Source: Sinorhizobium kostiense
GTDB taxonomy: Bacteria > Pseudomonadota > Alphaproteobacteria > Rhizobiales > Rhizobiaceae
Assembly: GCF_017874595.1 (NCBI RefSeq)
Contig: NZ_JAGILA010000011.1
Coordinates: forward strand, 1-64,000
Length of the DNA stretch: 64,000 nt
Direction: 5' to 3'
Part shown: piece by piece, positions 8,679-17,954 of the stretch
Position numbering within the stretch: the stretch's first letter is position 1
Layout: every line of letters starts with the position of its first letter
Notes under the pieces: model-generated
Databases searched by the model: none
What the model was told of the DNA's origin: nothing
What the model saw: the letters and a program-made list of their open reading frames with translations, nothing else
Made by a program: the position numbers and the translations under genes

Positions 8679-9617
8679 ATGCATCGGATCGGCTTTGTTG
8701 TCTTTCCAAAATTCCAGCTCATGGGCTTCGCGGCGGTCACTGCCTTCGAGATGGCGAATGTCGCCCTTGGGGAGCCGGTCTATGAGACAGAGTTGCTTTC
8801 GGAGAGGGGCGGAGAGGTCAAGTCGTCAGCCGGCTTCGGCGTCCTCACGAAATCCTTCGACGATACCCACTATGACACCGTGATGTTCGGCGCCGGGACG
8901 ACTATCGAGCCGATCACGCCGGGACTGATCGAGTTCGCGCGTCACGCGCTGGAAACAGCGCGGAGGGTGGCAGCGCCATGTACCGGCGCCTTCGTGCTTG
9001 CGGAGTCGGGCCTGTTGGATGGGCGCCGGGCGACGACGCACTGGGCTTTTGCGCGCCAGTTGCAGGAGCGCTTCCCGGCAGTAAAGGTCGAAGAGGACCG
9101 CATCTTCATCGTCGACGGCAGCGTCTGGACGTCTGCCGGGATGACCGCCAGCATCGATCTCGCGCTCGCGATGATCGAGAAAGACCACGGCCAGGACGTC
9201 GCTCGCTCGGTCGCGCGAAAGCTTGTCGTCTATCATCGGCGTGCCGGCGGCCAGTCGCAGTTCTCGGCGCTGCTCGAGCTCGACCCGAAGTCTGATCGGA
9301 TTCAGCGATCGATCGATTACGCCAAGGCAAACCTCCGCAGCGTCCTGTCGGTGGAAGAGCTGGCGGATGCGGCGGGATTGAGTGCGCGCCAGTTCAGCCG
9401 TGCGTTTCGGGCCGAGACAGGACAGTCGCCCGCCAAGGCCGTGGAGAATCTCCGGGTGGAGGCGGCACGGCTGATGATGGAGCAGGGCCGGCATTCCATG
9501 GACGTGATCGCCGAGGAAACCGGCTTTGCCGATCGCGATCGCATGCGCCGGGCCTTTCTTCGCGCGCTTGGCCAACCGCCCCAAGCGATCCGGCGGAATG
9601 CGCGGGAGAGCGCATAG
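8679..9617 (+). CDS. GlxA-type transcriptional regulator (DJ-1/PfpI + AraC HTH)
   Basis: A 312-aa regulator. Residues 1-185 form a DJ-1/PfpI-like domain with C101 in APCTGAFVLAESGLLDGRRATTHW-type sequence, and residues 210-308 form an AraC double helix-turn-helix. The start at 8679 (MHRIGFVVFP) is chosen because the domain begins there and AGGGA lies just upstream; the longer frame adds an unrelated N-terminus. Members of this family usually activate adjacent catabolic or detoxification genes. The two related motifs before this gene and before the SDR gene support control of the SDR-MFS genes, by inference. Confidence 0.88.
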   Translation: MHRIGFVVFPKFQLMGFAAVTAFEMANVALGEPVYETELLSERGGEVKSSAGFGVLTKSFDDTHYDTVMFGAGTTIEPITPGLIEFARHALETARRVAAPCTGAFVLAESGLLDGRRATTHWAFARQLQERFPAVKVEEDRIFIVDGSVWTSAGMTASIDLALAMIEKDHGQDVARSVARKLVVYHRRAGGQSQFSALLELDPKSDRIQRSIDYAKANLRSVLSVEELADAAGLSARQFSRAFRAETGQSPAKAVENLRVEAARLMMEQGRHSMDVIAEETGFADRDRMRRAFLRALGQPPQAIRRNARESA

Positions 9618-9825
9618 GCAGCCAAGAAGCTGCCGAATGAAACTGCTTGGATAGGAGGTTTCACCCCGGACCTCGGAACGCGCAGACGCCCGGCATGAGA
9701 TTGTATCCCAATGTGTCTGCCCGCCTGATTTCGACATAGGCTTTCAATTTCACCGACGGCGGACACAGTGGAGATAAGCCGGTGCCCACATCTGCTGCTG
9801 TCTTCATTCAATCGGGGAAAAATCG

Positions 9826-10872
9826 ATGACAGAAGAAATCAATCGGCCGAGGCGGCATTTCATCGGGATAGCGGCACTGGCCGTTGCTGCCGCGCAGCTC
9901 GGCATGACAGGTATCGCCGAAGCGCAATCAGCGAGCCAGGTCCGCATTCCCGCGACCGCGCCTGGGACGAACACGTCCTTCGCCTCGCTCAAGCAGATCC
10001 ACGCCGGCGTCCTTAATGTCGGCTATACCGAACTCGGTGCGGGCAATGCGCCGGCGGTCATTCTTCTGCATGGCTGGCCCTACGACATCCACACCTATGT
10101 CGATGTGGCGCCGCTGCTGGCGGGGGCCGGCTACCGGGTGATCGTCCCCTATCTGCGCGGCTACGGGACGACGCGTTTCCTGTCGCCCGACACGCCGCGC
10201 AATGGCCAGCAATCGGCGATTGCCTCCGACATCATCGCCTTGATGGATGCACTAGGCATCGAGAAGGCGATCATCGGCGGCTGTGACTGGGGAGCGCGGA
10301 CCGCCAACATCATCGCCGCGCTCTGGCCGGAGCGCTGCAAGGCCCTGGTTTCCGTGAGCGGCTATCTGATCGGCAGCCGTGAAGCCAACAAGAAGCCCCT
10401 GCCGCCGAAGGCCGAGCTTGCCTGGTGGTACCAGTTCTACTTCGCCACGGAACGCGGCCGCGCCGGCTACGAGCAATACCGGAATGATTTCGCCAGGCTC
10501 ATCTGGCAGATCGCATCACCGAAATGGAATTTCGACGATGCCACATTCAACCGCAGCGCGGCGGCCTTCGAGAACCCTGATCATGTCGATATCACGATCC
10601 ACAATTACCGCTGGCGGATCAGCCTCGCCGACGGCGAGCGGAAATATGACGTTCTGGAAGAACGGCTTGCCAAATTCCCGTTGATCGGCGTTCCGACGAT
10701 CACGTTGGAGGGCGATGCCAACGGCGCCCCGCATCCCGAGCCCGCAGCCTATTCCAAGAAGTTCCCGGGCACGTACGAGCATCGGCTGATTGCGGGCGGC
10801 ATCGGCCATAACCTGCCGCAGGAAGCACCGCAGGCCTTTGCCCAGGCCGTCGTTGACGTCGATCGTTTCTGA
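9826..10872 (+). CDS. Tat-exported epoxide-hydrolase-like alpha/beta hydrolase
   Basis: A 348-aa protein with a twin-arginine signal (RPRRHFIG then a hydrophobic stretch, cleavage near AEAQS) and a mature alpha/beta hydrolase. The oxyanion motif HGWP (82-85) and nucleophile elbow GGCDWGA (D154) show an Asp nucleophile, as in epoxide hydrolases and haloalkane dehalogenases and not serine esterases. The catalytic His is probably in GIGHNLP near the C-terminus. It should act in the periplasm. A second Tat-exported homologue is encoded at 16188-17507. The substrate is unknown. Confidence 0.85.
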   Translation: MTEEINRPRRHFIGIAALAVAAAQLGMTGIAEAQSASQVRIPATAPGTNTSFASLKQIHAGVLNVGYTELGAGNAPAVILLHGWPYDIHTYVDVAPLLAGAGYRVIVPYLRGYGTTRFLSPDTPRNGQQSAIASDIIALMDALGIEKAIIGGCDWGARTANIIAALWPERCKALVSVSGYLIGSREANKKPLPPKAELAWWYQFYFATERGRAGYEQYRNDFARLIWQIASPKWNFDDATFNRSAAAFENPDHVDITIHNYRWRISLADGERKYDVLEERLAKFPLIGVPTITLEGDANGAPHPEPAAYSKKFPGTYEHRLIAGGIGHNLPQEAPQAFAQAVVDVDRF

Positions 10873-10924
10873 TCACTTTCGCCCGTGTGTCTTCCAGGTC
10901 CACAAAGGTCCCTGTACACTTCTT

Positions 10925-10955
10925 GGAGCCCTTCCAGTCAATCGGGAAGGGCTCC
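10925..10955. repeat. Intergenic hairpin, possible terminator
   Basis: A perfect 11-base inverted repeat (GGAGCCCTTCC / GGAAGGGCTCC) with a nine-base loop lies 52 bases after the hydrolase stop. No T-tract follows, so it may be a factor-dependent terminator or part of a repeat element. Confidence 0.6.
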
Positions 10956-10990
10956 AGTTGCTGCGCGCTTTTGCGTGTCGCTTCCAACAG

Positions 10991-11082
10991 CGTTTCCAGG
11001 AAAAGTGCGTCGCGGTTTTTTTTACGGAATTCGCGTAGTTCCAAAGAGTAGATCATTTCACTCTTTCAACTGCACGGAAACG
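10991..11082. repeat. Rhizobial palindromic intergenic repeat
   Basis: A 92-base element bounded by CGTTTCC and GGAAACG in inverted orientation, with inner text (AGGAAAAGTGCG, GCGGTTTTT, GGAATTCGCGTAG, CAAAGAGTAGA) that I recognise as a common intergenic repeat type of Rhizobiaceae genomes. It is non-coding. Confidence 0.6.
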
Positions 11083-11256
11083 ATCTAGCACCGATTTCGT
11101 ATCGCAGTGTGTCCATTCCGCGTTCTGCCAGCATTCGCTTACTTTTCGGCCGCATCATGAAACATGCCATACACGTGCGCAGCGGCATATGTGCCTCGAC
11201 AGTCGGACAGGCAATCGCCCCTCGGCGTCATCAACTCTGTCGCAAGGAAGGACACT

Positions 11257-11673
11257 ATGACTGCGATCGAAAAGGTACTTTACACCGGCAAGACGCACAC
11301 CACCGGTGGTCGTGACGGCGCATCCCGCAGTAGTGATGGACGCCTGGACGTCAAGCTCTCGTCACCCGGCAGTTCGCGGCCGGGGACCAATCCGGAGCAG
11401 CTTTTCGCCGCCGGTTGGTCGGCCTGCTTCATCGCGGCGATAGGGAAGGCTGCGAGCGAGCGGAAGGTAACACTCCCCGCCGATCTGGCGGTGGATGCCG
11501 AAGTGGATCTCGGCAACGGCGCCGGCGGCTATTTCCTCGGGGCACGCCTCCATGTGAGCATGCCCGGCATCGACCGCGACACCGCCCAGGCGCTGGTCGA
11601 TAGGGCGCATCAGACCTGCCCTTATTCCAAGGCCACGCGCGGCAATATCGAGGTCGCGATCAACATCGTCTGA
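11257..11673 (+). CDS. ohr: Organic hydroperoxide resistance protein (Ohr family)
   Basis: A 138-aa OsmC/Ohr-fold protein. The start (MTAIEKVLYTGKTHTTGGRDG) is typical of Ohr, and the two redox cysteines are present (C57 in WSACFIAA, C121 in TCPYSKATRGN). Ohr reduces organic and fatty-acid hydroperoxides using lipoylated proteins. The start at 11257 follows AAGGAAGG; an upstream ATG at 11164 lacks one. No MarR-type ohrR gene is adjacent, which is unusual for ohr. It is followed on the same strand by a glyoxalase-fold gene and an OYE homologue. Confidence 0.92.
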   Translation: MTAIEKVLYTGKTHTTGGRDGASRSSDGRLDVKLSSPGSSRPGTNPEQLFAAGWSACFIAAIGKAASERKVTLPADLAVDAEVDLGNGAGGYFLGARLHVSMPGIDRDTAQALVDRAHQTCPYSKATRGNIEVAINIV

Positions 11674-11885
11674 GGTGAAGAGGATGCTCCCGACCGGAGA
11701 GCCTCTGATCGGGGGCGCCATCGTCGAGAAACCACGAGTTCCAAGGAGTGACTCGGGCGATTCAGCCATATCGGTGCTTCGGAACAGCCACAGGTGTTCA
11801 CCGAGGAGCTCCTAAGCCTGAGCCAATGCCGAGTTAAACACTGGTGGCGCTGTGCGCGTCTGTCAAAAACAGAAGGAGAAAAGCC

Positions 11886-12551
11886 ATGGTTACTGCTAAC
11901 AAGAGCGAGATAGCGCGGCCGCTCGACATGAAGCTCGAGGTCATCGTTGTCCCCGTATCGGACGTCGATCGCGCGAAGGAATTCTACGGTCGCCTCGGCT
12001 GGCGGCTCGATGCCGAATTCGCCGACGGCGACGACTACCGGGTGATCCAGTTCACCCCGCCCGGATCCGGCTCCTCGGTCATCTTTGGAAAGAATGTTAC
12101 TGACGCGGCGCCGGGCTCCGCCCAGGGACTGTATCTTATCGTCGCCGACATCGAGGCAGCTCGCGAGGAGTTGCGCAGTCGCGGCGTCGATATCAGCGAA
12201 GTATTCCACGGGGGCGACGTGTACTCGGGCAGCGACGAGCCCTACCTGTTCGGGCGGGTCCGGGTGGGCGGTCCTGATCCCGAGCGCCGCAGCTACCGCT
12301 CCTACGCCTCCTTCAGGGATCCGGATGGTAATGGCTGGCTCCTCCAAGAGGTCACCGCGCGGCTGCCCGGACGCATCGATGCGGCCGCCACGACATTCGC
12401 CTCGGTCGCTGATCTTGCGAGCGCGTTCCGCCGTGCCGAGGCCGCGCACGGCGAATACGAGAAGCAGCTCGGCCATCGGGACGAGGACTGGCCTAGCTGG
12501 TACGCCGACTACATGGTCCGAGAGCAGACTGGCGCGCCGCAGCCGTCATGA
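11886..12551 (+). CDS. VOC (glyoxalase-fold) family protein
   Basis: A 221-aa protein with a vicinal-oxygen-chelate fold at residues 15-155 (KLEVIVVPVSDVDRAKEFYGRLGW, then FRDPDGNGWLLQEV). The last 60 residues form a helical extension with the HRDEDWPSWYADYM motif that recurs in this subgroup. The start at 11886 is set by AAGGAG upstream. VOC proteins act as glyoxalases, dioxygenases or resistance proteins; metal ligands and substrate cannot be assigned confidently here. It lies between ohr and an OYE-type reductase, consistent with reactive-carbonyl defence. Confidence 0.82.
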   Translation: MVTANKSEIARPLDMKLEVIVVPVSDVDRAKEFYGRLGWRLDAEFADGDDYRVIQFTPPGSGSSVIFGKNVTDAAPGSAQGLYLIVADIEAAREELRSRGVDISEVFHGGDVYSGSDEPYLFGRVRVGGPDPERRSYRSYASFRDPDGNGWLLQEVTARLPGRIDAAATTFASVADLASAFRRAEAAHGEYEKQLGHRDEDWPSWYADYMVREQTGAPQPS

Positions 12552-12678
12552 TCGGTTTGCGGCAAATGCAGCAGGGTGGGCTCGGCCGCCCTGCTGCTTG
12601 GGGCTGGGCCGTCGAATCATAAACCCGAAGCCAAAGCCGGATGACGTTGGGTGGTGCCGAGAGACTTCGCGGATAAAG

Positions 12679-13914
12679 ATGAAAGCTTTGGTCGTGGAAT
12701 TTCAAATGCAACGCTGTGGAAATCTGTTCGAACCGCTGCAACTGCCTTGCGGTTTAACCCTGAAAAATCGGATTGCGAAATCAGCGATGTCGGATTCCTT
12801 GGGCGACGGGACCGGCCATCCGACTGCCGAACAGATCAGGCTTTATCAGCGCTGGGCCGCAGGTGGGTCGGCCGTATCCATAATCGGTGAGGTGCAGCTC
12901 ACCGCCGGTTACGCCGAGAACCCCGGCAATCTGGTACTGAATGAGGCCTCCGACCTTGACCGGTTCCGGGAACTTGCGCGACATGGCGGCGCAAACGGCA
13001 CCAAGCTTTGGCTGCAACTCGGTCACGCCGGAGCGCTAGCGTACGCGCCGACGAGTAACCCCAAGGGCCCGAGTGCCCTCGATCTGCCGGGTCTGCGCTG
13101 CGTGGAAATGACATTGGACGAAATGCGCCAACTGCCGTCGGAGTTCGCGAGGACAGCCTGGTTGGCACAGCAGGCCGCTTTTGGCGGCGTGCAAATTCAT
13201 GCGGCGCACGGATTCTTGCTTAGCCAGTTCCTTTCGCCACTGTTCAACAAGCGCAGCGACGGATACGGAGGGCCAATCGCCAATCGCATGCGTCCTCTCT
13301 TGGAAGCTATCGAAGCAACTCGCGCAGCCGTCGGACCGGATTTCCCCATCGCCGTGAAACTCAATTCCTCAGACCAGCTTGAGGGCGGGTTCGACAAGGA
13401 AGACGCGCTTAAGGTGGTGGCGGCGCTGGACCGGTCTTCGGTAGACCTGATCGACATTAGTGGGGGGACCTACTTCCCCGGAGCAAAATCCGCCTCCGAC
13501 GGAACGGGACGCGGACCCTACTTCCTCGAATTTGCAAAGCGCGCCCGCGCGGTAACGACCAAGCCCCTCATGCTGACAGGCGGTTTCAAGACGCGCGCGC
13601 AAGCCGAGCACGCTGTGGCAAGTGGTGCGGTTGATATTGTCGGTCTTGCGCGCGCGCTCGTCCTCGAGCCTTCGCTTCCCGACCTCTGGAAAGCAGATCG
13701 GAAGCCTGAACCGTTCTTTCCCAGATTCTCCTATCCCCCGGAGGGCGGGGTCACCGCGTGGTACACGATGCGGCTGACCGAGATCGGCGCTGACAAAGAA
13801 ACACCGGTTTTCGGCGATCTCGAGCAGGCAATCCGAGACTATGAAGCGCGCAACAAATCTCGAACAAAAATTTGGTTGCGTCACTTTGCCAATGTTGTCG
13901 TGGGACAAACCTAA
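12679..13914 (+). CDS. NADH:flavin oxidoreductase, old yellow enzyme family
   Basis: A 411-aa TIM-barrel flavoprotein. The conserved GVQIHAAHGFLLSQFLSP and NKRSDGYGG motifs, and a C-terminal FMN-phosphate site around LTGGFKT and DIVGLARAL, place it in the OYE/NADH oxidase family. Such enzymes reduce alkenes of unsaturated aldehydes and ketones or related electrophiles with NAD(P)H. The start is uncertain: ATG at 12679 or ATG at 12706 (MQRCGNLFEPL), both with weak ribosome binding sites. The long upstream open frame overlapping the glyoxalase-fold gene is a shadow. Confidence 0.87.
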   Translation: MKALVVEFQMQRCGNLFEPLQLPCGLTLKNRIAKSAMSDSLGDGTGHPTAEQIRLYQRWAAGGSAVSIIGEVQLTAGYAENPGNLVLNEASDLDRFRELARHGGANGTKLWLQLGHAGALAYAPTSNPKGPSALDLPGLRCVEMTLDEMRQLPSEFARTAWLAQQAAFGGVQIHAAHGFLLSQFLSPLFNKRSDGYGGPIANRMRPLLEAIEATRAAVGPDFPIAVKLNSSDQLEGGFDKEDALKVVAALDRSSVDLIDISGGTYFPGAKSASDGTGRGPYFLEFAKRARAVTTKPLMLTGGFKTRAQAEHAVASGAVDIVGLARALVLEPSLPDLWKADRKPEPFFPRFSYPPEGGVTAWYTMRLTEIGADKETPVFGDLEQAIRDYEARNKSRTKIWLRHFANVVVGQT

Positions 13915-14037
13915 ATCGTGATCCGCAGCTATTCACCTTTGTCCGCATCCCGACTTTAGACGGTCAAATTGATCAGCCTTGGAGGCGATGGCGAATACGG
14001 TCATGGGCTAAGATCGTTTTCGAGTTCCACGCCCTAG

Positions 14038-15357
14038 CTATTGGAGGAGGGCGATTTCCGCCGCCAAGCCGCCACCTTCGCGGTTGTACAGAGTGAGTGT
14101 TCCGCCGATTGCGGTCGCGAACTGTTGGGCGATGGCAAGGCCGAGGCCGGTCCCACCCGTGTCGCGGCTACGGGACTGCTCCAATCGGAAGAAGGGCTTC
14201 AGCACGGTGTCCAGCTGACTTTTCGGAATGCCGGGGCCGCGATCGAGCACTTTGATAACCACGGCGGCGTCGCGGCGCCGCACCTCGACCTCGGCATTGC
14301 CGGCGAATTTCAGCGCATTATCGATGAGGTTCGTGAGAATGCGTTTCAAAGCCTGCGGCCGGGTAACGATTGCGCCGTCTGCCAGCTCGCCGAGCGTAAC
14401 CGCCTTGCCGATGTCCTGATAGTCATAGGCTATACTCTCGATGAACGAGGCGAGATCGATGCGTGAGACTTTTTCCTCTTTGCTGTGGGCGCTGCGCGCA
14501 TAGGCGACCCCTTCCTTGACGAGGCGTTCGACTTCACCGAGGTCCTGAATGAGCTTGTCTTTGTCGACGGAATCCTCGGCCATTTCGGCGCGGAGCTTCA
14601 TGCGGGTGATCGGCGTTTGCAGATCATGCGAGATCGCCGCGAGAATCTGCACGCGCTCCTCAAGATATTGGGCGATGCGATCGCGCATCGCGTTGAAGGC
14701 CGTGGCCGCATAAGCCACTTCCGTCGGCCCCGCCTCGCTGAGGCGTGGCGTATTCCTGTTCGGGTCCAGAGTGTCGGCGGCTCTCGCCAAGTTGGCAAGC
14801 GGACGGATGGCCTGGCGCATGGCGAACCAGCTGCACAATACCAGGAGGGAAAGCTGCGCGAGGAGAACGTAAGGCAGCCAGTCGGCCACGGGCATGACGC
14901 CCCTTGGGGTGACGTCTATCGTCAGCGGTTCGCCGTCACTCAAGCGCAGATGCGCCTGAAGATGGCGGCCTACCCCCGGGATCGATTCGACCTCGATCGG
15001 GTATTTTGCACCTATTGCACCCTGGATCTTCGACGCCACCTCGGCGTCGTCCGGCTTGAGTACAGGATTGCCGGGGATGCCCGGTCCCAGAACGAACCGG
15101 TAGGAGCCGCGAGCAAGTTGGTTGAGCCAGGCGGACCGTTCGGCCGCAGGGAGGCGGTCGAGGATGGCGATCGATGTCGCGACGTCGTTCTCGAGCGTGT
15201 TGAACATCACCGACCTGGCGGCGATATAGCGCTCCGAAAACAGCACCGCAAACGACATGGCGTGAGCGCTTGCGAGACCGGCAAGGAGAATTATGAATAG
15301 CCGCGCCCTGAGTGTGCGCGGCCACAGGCGAATTCCCTTGAGGGCGGCCGTCGGCAT
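14038..15357 (-). CDS. Sensor histidine kinase (EnvZ-like)
   Basis: A 439-aa membrane kinase with two transmembrane segments (about 18-40 and 160-180) flanking a periplasmic domain of roughly 120 residues, a HAMP domain, a HisKA domain with phospho-acceptor H244 (SHDLQTP), and an ATPase domain with NLIDNALKF, DRGPGIP and GGTGLGLAI. It pairs with the OmpR-type regulator directly upstream: the regulator stop and this ATG share one base (TGATG), so translation is probably coupled. The signal is unknown; the neighbouring export and detoxification genes suggest envelope or chemical stress. Confidence 0.93.
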   Translation of the reverse strand: MPTAALKGIRLWPRTLRARLFIILLAGLASAHAMSFAVLFSERYIAARSVMFNTLENDVATSIAILDRLPAAERSAWLNQLARGSYRFVLGPGIPGNPVLKPDDAEVASKIQGAIGAKYPIEVESIPGVGRHLQAHLRLSDGEPLTIDVTPRGVMPVADWLPYVLLAQLSLLVLCSWFAMRQAIRPLANLARAADTLDPNRNTPRLSEAGPTEVAYAATAFNAMRDRIAQYLEERVQILAAISHDLQTPITRMKLRAEMAEDSVDKDKLIQDLGEVERLVKEGVAYARSAHSKEEKVSRIDLASFIESIAYDYQDIGKAVTLGELADGAIVTRPQALKRILTNLIDNALKFAGNAEVEVRRRDAAVVIKVLDRGPGIPKSQLDTVLKPFFRLEQSRSRDTGGTGLGLAIAQQFATAIGGTLTLYNREGGGLAAEIALLQ

Positions 15358-16094
15358 CAGCGCGGCTCCACGATTTCGACCGGCATCGAGAATACGTAGC
15401 CTTCGCTGCGGACCGTCTTGATGTAGGTCGGCTCGCGGGCGTCGTCGCCGAGCCGCTGGCGAACCCGGCTGACTAGGAGATCGACCGACCGGTCGAAGAG
15501 CTCGGCCTCGCGTCCCTGTGTCAGATTGAGCAGCTGATCACGGTTGAGGACGCGCTGCGGGTGGTCGACAAAGACGCGCAGCAGCCGGTATTCGGCGCCG
15601 CTTAGCGCAATGGCCGTGCCGTCGGCATCGATGAGGTGCCTTGCCGTCGTATCGAGCTTCCAATCACCGAAACGCAGTACCTGGCCGGCCTCCGATATCT
15701 GCAAATTTGGAGGCAGCATGCGCGCGCGCCGCAGGACCGCCTTGATGCGGGCGAGCAATTCGCGCGCCGAAAAGGGCTTGGCGAGATAGTCGTCGGCACC
15801 CATTTCGAGACCGATGATGCGATCCATCTCGTCAGAGCGGGCGGTGAGCATGACAATCGGTGTCGCCTTGTGCCTGCCTACGCGCAGCTCGCGACTCAGT
15901 ACGAGGCCATCGTCTCCCGGCATCATAAGATCGAGAATAATGAGATCGACCGTATTAGCCTCGAGGAACGCGCGCATCTGCCGTCCGTCGGCGACGGCGG
16001 TCACGCGCAGACCGTTCTTCTTCAGGTAGCTCGACACAAGCTCCCGGATTTCCCGATCGTCATCGACGACCAAGATGTGATCAATGTGCTCCAT
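15357..16094 (-). CDS. OmpR-family response regulator
   Basis: A 245-aa two-domain regulator with a receiver (acidic pocket DDD at 11-13, phospho-acceptor D55 in LDLMMP, K in AKPF) and a C-terminal winged helix (RVLNRDQLLNLTQGRE, SVDLLVSRVRQRL). The start at 16094 is chosen because GGTGGAG lies just upstream; a GTG at 16106 falls inside that ribosome binding site. It forms an operon with the downstream kinase and may be co-transcribed with the epoxide hydrolase gene 93 bases upstream. Confidence 0.93.
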   Translation of the reverse strand: MEHIDHILVVDDDREIRELVSSYLKKNGLRVTAVADGRQMRAFLEANTVDLIILDLMMPGDDGLVLSRELRVGRHKATPIVMLTARSDEMDRIIGLEMGADDYLAKPFSARELLARIKAVLRRARMLPPNLQISEAGQVLRFGDWKLDTTARHLIDADGTAIALSGAEYRLLRVFVDHPQRVLNRDQLLNLTQGREAELFDRSVDLLVSRVRQRLGDDAREPTYIKTVRSEGYVFSMPVEIVEPR

Positions 16095-16187
16095 GGCGAT
16101 CTCCACCGTTCGACGGGCATTTCATATCAAATGAGAACGCCGTGGTAGCAGTATTCACCGGTTCGCGCGCCTGTCACGAAGCAAAGT

Positions 16188-17507
16188 CTAGGGTCGGCGC
16201 AATGGACGGAAAGCGGCGCGGAGTTCGGCGCTGAATAGCTCCGGCTCTTCCCAGGCGGCGAAGTGGCCGCCCTTGTCCACCCGGTTGTAGTAAATCAGCT
16301 TGGTGTAGGCCCGTTCCGCCCAGCTCTTCGGCGGCCTGTAAACTTCGCCGGGAAAAATCGTCACCGCCGCCGGGATCACGATAGGGGCCAACTTGCTGTT
16401 GCCGGCGCTGTTCTCCCAATAAATCCGGCCGCTCGAGGTCCCGGTGTTCGTCAGCCAGTAAAGCGTGATGTTGTCGAGGATCTCGTCGCGGCTCAACGCG
16501 CGTTCCGGTTCGCCACGGGTGAACACCCAATCAGCGAGCTTGTCATAGAACCACGCCGCCAGTCCAACCGGCGAGTCGGCAAGGCCGTAACCGATGGTTT
16601 GCGGACGCGTACCCATGATCGCCGCATAGCCGAAGCCTGTACTGAGGAATTCCCTGGCTTGGTCAAACACCGCCCGTTCCTCGGCGGTCAGATCCGCCGG
16701 CGCAGGATCACCGCTTCGCAAGGCCCTGGCAACTTCCGGTGGGATGGTGGTCGGGCGCTCAATCCTGTTGACGTGGATGCCGAGCAAACCCGGAGGAGCC
16801 TGGCGGCCCATAGCGTCGGAAATGATGGCACCCCAATCGCCGCCCTGTGACACGTACTCCCTGTACCCAAGGCGCTTCATGAGTACGTCCCAGGCGCGGG
16901 CAATGCGGCCCGGGTTCCAGCCAGTGCCCTTCGGCTTCTCGGAAAAGCCGAAGCCGGGAACGGAGGGTAGCACCAGGTGAAAGGCGTCCTCCGCGGTCCC
17001 TCCATGCGCCGTGGGATCGGTCAGCGGACCGACGACTTTCAGCAGTTCAAAGACCGAACCGGGCCAGCCATGGGTCATGATGAGCGGCAAGGCATCCGCA
17101 TGACGCGAGCGAACATGGATGAAGTGGATATCGAGGCCATCGACATTCGTCAGAAACTGAGGCAAGGCATTCAGCTTCGCTTCGCCCTTGCGCCAGTCGT
17201 AGGCCGTTTCCCAGTAGCGGACGAGTGACTGAAGCTTCGCAAGCTGTACGCCTTGAGAGCGGTCATCGACCGTCTCCGGCTCAGGCCACCGTGTGGCGGC
17301 AAGGCGCTCGCGGAGGTCGAAAAGCGCTACGGCCGGGATATCCACACGGAAGGGGCGAATGCCACCGGCCTCGAAGGGCGTCGTGGCCTCCGCTTGGGCG
17401 AAAGCTGTCGCAGGGCGAAACACCGCAACGGCCGCCACCGCGGCTCCGTTCAGGAGCAGAGCCCGACGGGACAGAGCGGACGCGTTTGCCGTTTCCTGTG
17501 CCGTCAT
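16188..17507 (-). CDS. Tat-exported epoxide hydrolase
   Basis: A 439-aa protein with a twin-arginine signal (SRRALLLNG followed by an Ala/Val-rich core) and an epoxide-hydrolase N-terminal domain (IRPFRVDIPAVALFDLRERLAATRWP) before the alpha/beta core. HGWPGS (146-151), Asp nucleophile D224 in GGDWGA and a late GGHFAAWEEPE His motif give the expected catalytic set of microsomal-type epoxide hydrolases. GAAGGAGT precedes the start. A secreted cupin is encoded 45 bases upstream and a two-component system downstream, all on the same strand. The substrate is unknown. Confidence 0.9.
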   Translation of the reverse strand: MTAQETANASALSRRALLLNGAAVAAVAVFRPATAFAQAEATTPFEAGGIRPFRVDIPAVALFDLRERLAATRWPEPETVDDRSQGVQLAKLQSLVRYWETAYDWRKGEAKLNALPQFLTNVDGLDIHFIHVRSRHADALPLIMTHGWPGSVFELLKVVGPLTDPTAHGGTAEDAFHLVLPSVPGFGFSEKPKGTGWNPGRIARAWDVLMKRLGYREYVSQGGDWGAIISDAMGRQAPPGLLGIHVNRIERPTTIPPEVARALRSGDPAPADLTAEERAVFDQAREFLSTGFGYAAIMGTRPQTIGYGLADSPVGLAAWFYDKLADWVFTRGEPERALSRDEILDNITLYWLTNTGTSSGRIYWENSAGNSKLAPIVIPAAVTIFPGEVYRPPKSWAERAYTKLIYYNRVDKGGHFAAWEEPELFSAELRAAFRPLRRP

Positions 17508-17552
17508 TCTCGTACTCCTTCTCTGTGGTTCTCAATGTCCATGTCGAAACGC

Positions 17553-17954
17553 TCACTTGACCGGAACCACAAGCGGGGTGCCTTTCTCGACGATGTATGT
17601 CGCAAGCTCCGAGGCCTTGCCGCCGCCGACATTCTTCGCCACGTGCGCCACTCCGGCCGGTATGAACAAAGCTTCGCCGGCATGAAGCGTGACGGGCGCT
17701 CTGCCCTCGAGCTGATATTCCAGCGAGCCTTCGAGGACATACGCTATCTCTTCGCCCGGATGAGAGTGCTTGATGGAGACTGCGCCGGGTTGGAAGTCGA
17801 CCCGCACCTGGATCGCCTCGCGGCCAGGCGTACCGAGGTCGTGCTGCACGAGATCGGTGCGCTGAATTCCCGCTTGCTGCGCCTTGGCCGCTTGCAGCGC
17901 CAATCCGCTTCCAACGATCAGCAGCGCAGCTGCGATGATCCGAGACGTTTTCAT
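17553..17954 (-). CDS. Secreted cupin-domain protein
   Basis: A 133-aa protein with a Sec-type signal peptide (cleavage near AAKAQQ) and a single cupin barrel. The metal-binding motif HSHPGEEIAYVLEGSLE and the second-strand PAGVAHVAKN are present. Single-domain cupins of this kind bind a metal and often act as isomerases, dioxygenases or sensors; no reaction can be assigned. It is the first gene of a probable cupin-epoxide hydrolase-regulator-kinase transcription unit and is related in form to the cupin at 19954-20370. Confidence 0.85.
   Translation of the reverse strand: MKTSRIIAAALLIVGSGLALQAAKAQQAGIQRTDLVQHDLGTPGREAIQVRVDFQPGAVSIKHSHPGEEIAYVLEGSLEYQLEGRAPVTLHAGEALFIPAGVAHVAKNVGGGKASELATYIVEKGTPLVVPVK

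Larger units (their letters stand above)
10873..11256. other. Intergenic region with a hairpin and a repeat
   Basis: These 384 bases hold the hairpin at 10925-10955 and the palindromic repeat at 10991-11082. The remaining bases to the ohr-like gene show no convincing open frame; the frame starting at 11164 is an extension of the downstream gene. Confidence 0.5.
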
